NCBI GenBank assembly: GCA_035315345.1
Contig: DATFYA010000114.1
Span: 1-52,750, forward strand
Direction: 5' to 3'
Length of the DNA: 52,750 nucleotides
Source of the DNA: Candidatus Methylomirabilota bacterium
GTDB taxonomy: Bacteria; Methylomirabilota; Methylomirabilia; Rokubacteriales; CSP1-6
The notes beneath the pieces were generated by a model. It was not told the DNA's origin. It searched no databases and saw nothing but the letters and a program-made list of their open reading frames with translations. The first letter of the stretch is position 1; the number at the start of each line of letters is the position of its first letter. The translations under genes and the position numbers were made by a program. Shown one piece after another: positions 20,133-26,879 of this stretch.

Positions 20133-21562
20133 GCCGGCGTCTCCGCGGCGTGCAGCGGCAGCCGGATCGTCACGGTGGTGCCTTCGCCCGGCGCGCTGTC
20201 GATGTCGACGCGTCCGCCGTGGCGCTCCACGACCTTCCGGGTGATGGCGAGCCCCAGACCGGTGCCCCGGCTCTTGGTGGTGTAGAGCACCTCGAACACG
20301 TGGGGCAGACGCTCGAGCGAAATCCCCTCCCCGGTGTCGCGTACCGTGATGCGGGCCGCCGCCGGCTCGCTCCCCACCGCCGGCTCGGTGGTGAGGTGGA
20401 TCGTGCCGCCCTTGGGCAGTGCCTCGATCGCATTCTCCAGCACGCCGAGGAAGGCCTGCTGCAGCTGGACCTCGTCGGCGTGAAGCTTCGGCAGATCCGG
20501 AGCGAGGCGCGCGTCGACGGTGACCCGCGCCACCGTGAGCCGGCGCTGCAGCACGCCCAGCAGGTCGCGCAGCACGCCGTTGAGGTCGACGGGACCCAGA
20601 TCGAGCTGGAACGGCCGCACGCTGTCCAGCAGGCTCGTCAGCCAGCGGCCCAGGCGATCCACCTCGTCGGTGATCGCGCGCAGGTACGTCTCCACCCGGG
20701 ATCGGTCCTCGAGCGCGTCGGCGGCGACCTGGGCCGAGGCCCGGATGCTCGCGAGCGGGTTGCGGATGCCGTGGGCCACCGCCGCGCTCACCTCCCCGAT
20801 CGCGGCGAGCCGCTCGGATACGCGCAGCTGCTGCTGGGCGGCGGCCAGCTCCTCGCTGGTCGCGCGAAGGGTGTCGGCCTGGCGGGCCAGGTCGAGCTGC
20901 TGCGCCTCCATGCGCCGGGCCGCCCGCCGCACGGTCCAGAAGAGCCCGGCGTACAGGGTGAGCGCTCCGAGCAGTGACACCGTCATGATGACGATGCGGT
21001 CGCGCGTGTAGTTGGCGAAGCGCCGCGACGGGTCCTTGTAGATCTCGACCACCCCGTCGACCGCGGCGGTGCCCGGCGTGCGACCGCGATGGAGCACGAT
21101 CGGGATGTACAGCTCCACCACCGAGACGAAGTCGCGCTCGTACTCGTGCTCGGCCTTGTCCATCTCCTCCAGCAGGGCTACCGTCTCGCCGCGGAGGGCC
21201 TGGACGAGATGTCGGTTGCCCGGGAAGGTCTCGCCGAGCAGACGGGGCTCGTCGGACCAGACGACGCGCATCTCGGGATCGTACAGCTTGATGCGCAGGA
21301 TCTCCGGATTCGACAGGGCGAGCCGGAGGAGCTCGGCGAAGCGGCCCCGGGCCGCCGGCGTGTTCCAGTGCACGAAGTCGTCGGGGTCGAGCACCGACGC
21401 GACCTGCACGCGGATGGCCTCGGCGGTGCTCGTGCGCTCCCACTCCAGCAGGTCCTCCCGCAGGAGCCGCCACTGCACGCCGATCTGCGCGATCGTGATC
21501 AGCGCCACCAGCAGGAAGCTCAGGAGGGCGAACGTCCGGAGCAGCGATCCGCGGGGCGCCAT
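20129..21562 (-). CDS. Membrane sensor histidine kinase (partner of the NtrC-type regulator)
   Basis: A 477-residue kinase with an N-terminal membrane helix (about 8-28, FALLSFLLVALITIAQIGV), a periplasmic sensor of about 160 residues (DPDDFVHWNTP, VELYIPIVLHRG), a second helix (MTVSLLGALTLYAGLFW), a coiled linker, the HisKA H-box SAAVAHGIRNPLASIRAS, and HATPase motifs VLENAIEALPKGG, VRDTGEGIS and TKSRGTGLGLAITRKV. The sensor lacks a recognisable PAS signature but resembles dCache/sCache-like domains of other NtrC-pair kinases. ATG 21562 has no Shine-Dalgarno and sits about 10 bases after a possible -10. Confidence 0.93.
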   Translation of the reverse strand: MAPRGSLLRTFALLSFLLVALITIAQIGVQWRLLREDLLEWERTSTAEAIRVQVASVLDPDDFVHWNTPAARGRFAELLRLALSNPEILRIKLYDPEMRVVWSDEPRLLGETFPGNRHLVQALRGETVALLEEMDKAEHEYERDFVSVVELYIPIVLHRGRTPGTAAVDGVVEIYKDPSRRFANYTRDRIVIMTVSLLGALTLYAGLFWTVRRAARRMEAQQLDLARQADTLRATSEELAAAQQQLRVSERLAAIGEVSAAVAHGIRNPLASIRASAQVAADALEDRSRVETYLRAITDEVDRLGRWLTSLLDSVRPFQLDLGPVDLNGVLRDLLGVLQRRLTVARVTVDARLAPDLPKLHADEVQLQQAFLGVLENAIEALPKGGTIHLTTEPAVGSEPAAARITVRDTGEGISLERLPHVFEVLYTTKSRGTGLGLAITRKVVERHGGRVDIDSAPGEGTTVTIRLPLHAAETPA

Positions 21563-21571
21563 GGGAGCCCC

Positions 21572-21600
21572 ATGATCGATGATGCCGGATGGATGGGCAA
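21572..21600 (-). promoter_or_regulatory. Possible promoter of the two-component operon, near-leaderless
   Basis: Minus-strand -35 TTGCCC (21600-21595), 17-base spacer, -10 GATCAT (21577-21572); the kinase ATG is at 21562. The -35 overlaps a small inverted repeat GGGCA-AG-TGCCC at 21595-21606. Confidence 0.35.
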
Positions 21601-21687
21601 GTGCCCGGATCGGTGTTATCCCTGTGGGCAGATGACCGGGTATCGACTACGCTACCAGGGGGCTCTGGACTTGGCGCACCCGATATC

Positions 21688-21702
21688 TGGCATGCGGCTT
21701 GC
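21688..21702 (+). promoter_or_regulatory. Sigma-54-like -24/-12 element at the TPR gene start
   Basis: TGGCAT-N5-TTGC with the invariant GG and GC separated by exactly ten bases, close to the TGGCAC-N5-TTGC consensus. It overlaps the ATG at 21692, so it could drive a transcript only if translation starts further in (GTG 21716). It is adjacent to a sigma-54 activator gene, but one such match can arise by chance. Confidence 0.25.
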
Positions 21703-23083
21703 GGCAGCAGCACCCGTGCGTCGCTACCGGTTTGTCCTCATCTCGGTCATCGCCCTGCTCGCGTTCGGGATCGGCTGCGCCGCGACGATCGCGCGCGCCG
21801 ATTTCGACCAGGCCGTCGGCGCCTTCGAGGCCGGCGACTACAAGGGTGCGATCGCCCGCCTCGAGACCTCCATGCAGGGAGGTCGAGACTCCGCGCGGGA
21901 TCGGATCCTCCTCGGATGGTGCTACCTGAAGCTCGACGACCTCGAGCGCGCGAAGACCGAGCTGGAACGCGGACTGGCGCTGGGGCCGCGCGACCCCAAC
22001 GCCTACTATGCGTACGAGGGTCTCGGCTGGATCGCCTACCGGACCGGCGATCAGAGCCGCGCGCTCAGCGCGTTCAACGAGTCGCTCCGGCACACGCCCG
22101 GATACCACAACGCGCACGACGGTCTCGGCTGGGTCTACCTCGCCCGCCGCGACCCGGTGCGGGCCGAGGCCAACTTCATGGCCGCGCTCAAGCTGGCCCC
22201 GAACGATCGCGACGCCCGCCGCGGTCTCGCGTTCGTCGCCTATCACCGGGGCGAGTGGGGCGTCGCGGTCGAGCGATTCCAGGCCCTGCTGCAGGAGCAG
22301 GAGGGCGACACCCTGTCCCGCTCGGCGCTCGGCTGGTCGTACTACTACAAGCGCGACGATCCCGCCGCGCGTCGCGTCTTCCAGGACGTGGCCCGGCGGG
22401 AGCCGTCGTGGGCCGATCCGCTGCTCGGGCTCGGATGGGTGGCCGAGCGGCAGGGGCACCGGGACGAGGCGAAGACCCGGTTCCGGACGGCCATCGGCAA
22501 GTCCGCCGTCTACGTGGCGACGGTCGATCCGGCGGCCAGCCTGCGGAAGCTCTTCACGGCCGGACCGGAGTGGCTCGACGTCTGGCGCGATCTGGGCTGG
22601 GGACTCTTCCACGAGCAGGCCCATGCGCTGGCGGAAACCGAGTTCCGCGCGCTGCTCCAGCGGCATCCGGGCGATCCCGATGGCCTCCGCGGGCTGGGCT
22701 TCACCCTCTACGCGCTGAGGCGTTACCGCGACGCGATCCCCCCGCTGGAGCGCGTCATCGCGACCGGCGCCGACCTGCCGCCGGTCAAGGAGCGCGTCCT
22801 GATCCCGGGCGCGCCGGGTCTGCATCCGATCGTGAGCGACGCGCGGTCCACGCTGGCGTGGAGCTACTATCAGTCCGGGGACGTCCCGCAGGCGCTCCGG
22901 CAGTTCCGCGACGTCACGGCCCGGCAGCCGGACTGGCCCGACGCGTGGAGTGGGCTCGGCTGGACGCTCGCCAAGGTCGGCGATCGGGTCGAAGCCGAGC
23001 GCTCCTTCCGCCGGAGTCTCGCCGCGCAGCCCGGCTACCCCGACGCGGTACGCGGCCTGCAGGAGCTGGGCAAGCAGCCATGA
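21692..23083 (+). CDS. Membrane-anchored TPR protein with GLGW-type repeats
   Basis: A 463-residue protein with an N-terminal signal anchor (about 9-34, FVLISVIALLAFGIGCAATI) followed by about ten tetratricopeptide repeats. They are unusually uniform in carrying G-L-G-W or close variants at the start of helix A (YEGLGWIAYRTGD, HDGLGWVYLARRD, LLGLGWVAERQG, WSGLGWTLAKVGD). Such solenoids scaffold protein complexes. It is the first gene of the chain to 28528, its stop overlapping the PqqD-like start (ATGA), so it probably serves that system at the membrane. The start was chosen from the signal anchor; ATG 21632 and GTG 21716 are also possible. Confidence 0.88.
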   Translation: MRLAAAAPVRRYRFVLISVIALLAFGIGCAATIARADFDQAVGAFEAGDYKGAIARLETSMQGGRDSARDRILLGWCYLKLDDLERAKTELERGLALGPRDPNAYYAYEGLGWIAYRTGDQSRALSAFNESLRHTPGYHNAHDGLGWVYLARRDPVRAEANFMAALKLAPNDRDARRGLAFVAYHRGEWGVAVERFQALLQEQEGDTLSRSALGWSYYYKRDDPAARRVFQDVARREPSWADPLLGLGWVAERQGHRDEAKTRFRTAIGKSAVYVATVDPAASLRKLFTAGPEWLDVWRDLGWGLFHEQAHALAETEFRALLQRHPGDPDGLRGLGFTLYALRRYRDAIPPLERVIATGADLPPVKERVLIPGAPGLHPIVSDARSTLAWSYYQSGDVPQALRQFRDVTARQPDWPDAWSGLGWTLAKVGDRVEAERSFRRSLAAQPGYPDAVRGLQELGKQP

Positions 23084-23370
23084 GCGCCTCCGCCCCCCTG
23101 CCCGCGCGTGTCCGCTTCGTCGAATCCGTGCGTCCACGCTTCGGACCCGAGCGCGGGTTCCTCTTCGACCAGCGCTCGGGCCGCGTCTTCTCGCTGAACG
23201 GGACGGGAGCCTTCGCGGCCGCGCGCTTCCACGACCAGCAGCCGGTGGCCGACGTGCTCGTCGCCATGGTCGAGGCCTTCGAGGTCGACGAGCCCGTCGC
23301 CCGGCGGGCGCTCATCGCCTTCGTCGAGCAGCTGCGGCGCGAAGGCGTCGCCGAGGTCGTCGATGGGTGA
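23080..23370 (+). CDS. PqqD-like peptide-binding protein (RiPP recognition element)
   Basis: A 96-residue protein of the PqqD family. In RiPP pathways these winged-helix proteins bind the leader peptide of a precursor and present it to the modifying enzyme. The family pattern is visible: a FLFDQRSGRVFSLNGTGAFA beta-hairpin and helix, followed by PVADVLVAMVEAFEVDEPV and FVEQLRREGVAEV. The ATG overlaps the TPR gene stop (ATGA), and its end overlaps the ATP-grasp gene by eight bases. The pqqABCE genes are absent nearby, so it is not PQQ synthesis. A partner with a leader-like N-terminus is encoded at 25476. Confidence 0.85.
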   Translation: MSASAPLPARVRFVESVRPRFGPERGFLFDQRSGRVFSLNGTGAFAAARFHDQQPVADVLVAMVEAFEVDEPVARRALIAFVEQLRREGVAEVVDG

Positions 23371-25486
23371 GACCTGGATCGGCGTCACCGGTTTCTACGC
23401 CACCGACAATCCGCACCCCGGGCTCGCGGTGGTTCGCGCCCTCCGCCAGGCCGACCCGTCATGGCGCATCCTCGCGCTCACGTGGGACCACTTCAGCACG
23501 GGCGCCTACGCGGAGGGGCTGATCGACGCGCACGCCCTGATCCCGTATCCGGCCGCGGGGCCGCGGGCGCTCCTCAAGCGGCTGGAGACGGTGGTCGCGA
23601 CGCATCCGCTCGACGTGGTGATCCCGACCGTCGACGCCGAGCTCGCGCAGTGGAGTGCGATGAGGCCCGCCCTGCGGCGACTCGGGGTGGCCAGCTGCCT
23701 GCCCACGATGGCGGCGCTGCGCGCCCGGGAGAAGCGCCGGCTCCCCGCGCTCGGCCGGCGCGCCGGGTTCGCGGTGCCGGAGACGCTCGTGCTGTCGTCG
23801 CCCGACGCGGTGACGAAGGCGGCGGGGAGGCGACGGTACCCGCAGATCGTCAAGGGCACCCTCGTGGACTCGACGGTGGTGCACACGCCGGAGGATTTCC
23901 GCGTGGCGGGCTGGCAGCTGGCCGAGGAGTGGGGCTATCCCGTGCTCGCCCAGCCGCTGATCGGCGGCGAGGAGTACGACGTGGCCGGCGTGGCACGCCG
24001 CGGGGAGCTGCTCGAGGCCGCGGTGATGAAGAAGCTCGCGGTCACCAACAAGGGCACCGCCTGGGCCGGCGTCACCGTGGAGGAGCCCCGCTTCGTGGCC
24101 CTGCTCCGGCGGATCGTGGCCGCGCTCCGGTGGGACGGGGGCATCGAGGCCGAATTCATCGCGGCCACCGACGGCGGCATCTACTGCTTCGAGATCAATC
24201 CGCGGCTGCCGTCCTGGATCGCGCTCGCCTCCGAGGCCGGCGCGAACCTGCCCGCCGCGCTGGTGCGGCTGGCCATGGGCGAAGACGTCGAGCCCGCGTT
24301 GGCGCAGCCGGGCCGCCTGCTCGCCCGGGCGCTGATCGAGCACACCTACGCGGGCAACCCGCTCGCCGCGCTGACCGGAGGGGCCGCGCGCCGCAATCTG
24401 CTCTCGCGCGCGCTCGCGTCGCCCACGACGCCGGTGGCCGGGCGCGCCGGCACGGTGGCGATCACCGGTCTCAACGCAGCCGACAACCCGTCGGCGGGCC
24501 TGACGGTCGGCCGCTGCCTGCGCGCCCTGTCACCTGCGCCGCGCCTCATCGGCCTCACCCACGAGGTGCTGGCCACCGGCGTCTACGTCGACCGGGCGTG
24601 GGACGAGGTGCGCCTGCTCCCCTTCCCGTCCCGCGAGGACGGCGGCTATCCGGAGGCGCTGCTCGAGCAGTGCCGCGACGCGGGCGTCGACTGCCTGCTC
24701 CCCACGATCGACGTCGAGGTGCCGATCGTGACCTGGCTGGCCGATCGTCTCGCGGCCGCGGGCGTCGCGACCCTGGTGCCGCCCGCGGCCGCGCTCGCCG
24801 CCGCGGCCAAGCCGCGGCTTCCCGGCATCGTGGCGCGCGGCTTCCGCGTGCCGCGCACGCGCCTGATGGCGACCTGGGTGGAGCTGGAGACCGCCATCGA
24901 GGAGATGGGGCGGCCGTTCATGCTCAAGGGCCCGGTGGCCGACGCCAAGCCGGTGCGGACGGCCGAGGAAGCCCACGTGGTGGCCCGCCGGCTCGCCGCC
25001 TCCTGGGGATTCCCGCTGCTGGCCCAGGAATGGATCGCCGGCGAGGAGTACGGCGTGGCGGCGGTCGCCGATCGCGCCCATCGCATCGTGGGCACGGTGG
25101 TGGTGCGGAAGGAGATCCGCTCCGCCAACGGCAACACCTGGGGCGGCACCACCGTGGTGGATCGCTCGCTCGAGAAGCTCGCGGCCACCTTCGCGGAGGC
25201 GACGGGCTGGGTCGGGCCGTTCGAGCTCGAGGTCATCCGGCATCCGCGGCGTGGCCCCTTCGTGATCGAGGCGAACCCGCGATTCCCCGCCTGGGTCTAC
25301 CTGTCGGCCGGCGCGGGAGCGAACCTGCCGTGGGCGGCGGTGCGGCTGGCGCGGGGCGAGCGCGTGAACTCCTTGCGGCCACGTCCGGGAACCTTCTACG
25401 TCCGTCAGGCGTGGGACGCCATCGCCTCGGTGGAGCGGATGGGGGCGCTCTCGGTCGAGGGCAGAGTGGACGGTCATGTCCTCTGA
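23363..25486 (+). CDS. Tandem double ATP-grasp ligase
   Basis: A 707-residue protein made of two homologous halves of about 360 residues, each a Rossmann-like pre-ATP-grasp domain plus an ATP-grasp domain. The halves open alike (ITGLNAADNPSAGLTVGR against VTGFYATDNPHPGLAVVR) and both keep the Mg-ligand motif (FEINPRLPSW at about 276, IEANPRFPAW at about 635). ATP-grasp enzymes form amide or similar bonds through acyl phosphates. The duplicated layout recalls the carbamoyl phosphate synthetase large subunit, but the sequence is not CarB and no glutaminase is nearby. Substrates are unknown; context favours ligation to an amino acid or peptide. Confidence 0.85.
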   Translation: MGETWIGVTGFYATDNPHPGLAVVRALRQADPSWRILALTWDHFSTGAYAEGLIDAHALIPYPAAGPRALLKRLETVVATHPLDVVIPTVDAELAQWSAMRPALRRLGVASCLPTMAALRAREKRRLPALGRRAGFAVPETLVLSSPDAVTKAAGRRRYPQIVKGTLVDSTVVHTPEDFRVAGWQLAEEWGYPVLAQPLIGGEEYDVAGVARRGELLEAAVMKKLAVTNKGTAWAGVTVEEPRFVALLRRIVAALRWDGGIEAEFIAATDGGIYCFEINPRLPSWIALASEAGANLPAALVRLAMGEDVEPALAQPGRLLARALIEHTYAGNPLAALTGGAARRNLLSRALASPTTPVAGRAGTVAITGLNAADNPSAGLTVGRCLRALSPAPRLIGLTHEVLATGVYVDRAWDEVRLLPFPSREDGGYPEALLEQCRDAGVDCLLPTIDVEVPIVTWLADRLAAAGVATLVPPAAALAAAAKPRLPGIVARGFRVPRTRLMATWVELETAIEEMGRPFMLKGPVADAKPVRTAEEAHVVARRLAASWGFPLLAQEWIAGEEYGVAAVADRAHRIVGTVVVRKEIRSANGNTWGGTTVVDRSLEKLAATFAEATGWVGPFELEVIRHPRRGPFVIEANPRFPAWVYLSAGAGANLPWAAVRLARGERVNSLRPRPGTFYVRQAWDAIASVERMGALSVEGRVDGHVL

Positions 25487-26879
25487 GATCGCGGCACCGC
25501 CGCGGCGCGCATGGGAGGAGCCGACGCTCACCCGCCACACCTTCGGCACCATCAACAAGTTCTCGGGCGTCGCGATCAACACCCGCGCGCCGCTCGTGCC
25601 GACCGTGATCGTGGACGAGATCGACGGCTGCGCGGTCTCCGACCTGCTGCGCCGGTTCGGCTCGCCCCTGTTCGTGGTGTCCGAGTCGCGCCTGCGGCGG
25701 GAGTTCCGCGATTTCCGGGCCGCGTTCCGCGCCGGCTATCCCCACACCGAGGTCGCGTACTCCTACAAGACGAACTACCTGACCGGCATTCGCTCGCTCC
25801 TGCACGAGGAGGGCGCGTGGGCCGAGGTGGTCTCCGGGCTCGAGTACGAGATGGCCCGGCGCCTCGAGATCCCCGGCTCGCGCATCGTCTTCAACGGCCC
25901 GTGGAAGGCCGACGCCGATCTGGAGCGGGCGGTGGCCGACGGCGCGTGGATCAACGTGGACAGCTTCGACGAGCTGACCGCCATCGAGGAGATCGCGCGC
26001 GCGCGGGGGGTGGTGGCCCCGGTCGGCCTGCGCGTGAACGCGCGGGTCACCGCGGTGCCCTGGGAGAAATTCGGCTTCGGGGTGGAGGACGGGCTCGCCG
26101 AGGAGGCGTGCGGCCGCGTGGTGGCCTCGTCGTCGCTGCGGCTCGCGGGACTCCACGCCCATCTCGGCACCGATCTGGCCGACGCCGACACCTATGGGGC
26201 GCTGCTCGGCCTGCTCGTGCCGCTCATGACCCGCTTCGAGCGGCGGCACCGCGTGCGGTGGGAGGTGCTCGATCTGGGCGGCGGCTTCCCCAATCGTCAC
26301 CGGTACGCCCGCAGCCACCCCGGCACCACGCCCGAGCCGGTATTTCCCGCCTTCGCGGCCGCCATCACGCAGCCCCTGGCCGCCGCGATGCGACGGCTGG
26401 AGAGCCGGCCGCGGCTCGTGCTGGAGCCCGGTCGCGCGGTGGTGGAGCACGCGGTCTCCCTGCTGACTCGCGTGGTCGCCACCAAGCGGCTCGGGGGCGG
26501 GGCCAAGGCCGCGGTGCTCGACGCGGGCGTGCACCTGCTGCCGACCGCGTACTACACGCCGCTCGACATCGCGCCGGTGGAGGCCTCGCCGCTCTCCGTC
26601 GAAGAGGTCACGCTGTTCGGGCCTCTGTGCATGCAGGTGGATTGTCTCGCGGTCGGCATCCGCCTGCCTCCCCTGCGCCGCGGCACTCCACTGGTGGTCC
26701 GCAACTGCGGCGCCTACGCCGACTCGCAGTCGATGCAGTTCATCCATGCGCGCCCCGCGATCGTGCTGGCGCGGGACGGCCGGCCGGAATTGCTCCGCGA
26801 CGCCGAGACGGTGGCCGACTTCATCGGGCGCGATCGGCTGCCGAGACGCGCGACCGCCGCGCGCGCGCGGGCGCGATGA
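25476..26879 (+). CDS. Fold-type III PLP-dependent decarboxylase (LysA-like) with leader-like N-terminus
   Basis: A 467-residue alanine-racemase-fold decarboxylase related to diaminopimelate, ornithine/arginine and carboxynorspermidine decarboxylases. Lys98 in AYSYKTN binds PLP; HAHLGTDL (227-234), the phosphate loop DLGGGFP (267-272), EPGR (317-320), Cys385 and GAY (412-414) complete the active site. The usual CESGD substrate motif is replaced by CMQVD, so the substrate probably differs from diaminopimelate. Residues 1-48 precede the fold and contain AWEEPTLTRHTFGTINKFSG, similar in layout to RiPP leader peptides bound by PqqD-like proteins. It overlaps the ATP-grasp gene by 11 bases. Confidence 0.88.
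   Translation: MSSEIAAPPRRAWEEPTLTRHTFGTINKFSGVAINTRAPLVPTVIVDEIDGCAVSDLLRRFGSPLFVVSESRLRREFRDFRAAFRAGYPHTEVAYSYKTNYLTGIRSLLHEEGAWAEVVSGLEYEMARRLEIPGSRIVFNGPWKADADLERAVADGAWINVDSFDELTAIEEIARARGVVAPVGLRVNARVTAVPWEKFGFGVEDGLAEEACGRVVASSSLRLAGLHAHLGTDLADADTYGALLGLLVPLMTRFERRHRVRWEVLDLGGGFPNRHRYARSHPGTTPEPVFPAFAAAITQPLAAAMRRLESRPRLVLEPGRAVVEHAVSLLTRVVATKRLGGGAKAAVLDAGVHLLPTAYYTPLDIAPVEASPLSVEEVTLFGPLCMQVDCLAVGIRLPPLRRGTPLVVRNCGAYADSQSMQFIHARPAIVLARDGRPELLRDAETVADFIGRDRLPRRATAARARAR

Noticed and set aside
23080-23370. PQQ cofactor biosynthesis operon
   Set aside because: Only a PqqD-like gene is present; no PqqA peptide, PqqB, PqqC or radical-SAM PqqE lies nearby.
23363-25486. Carbamoyl phosphate synthetase large subunit
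   Set aside because: The length is 707 rather than about 1070, the sequence motifs differ, and there is no small subunit gene.
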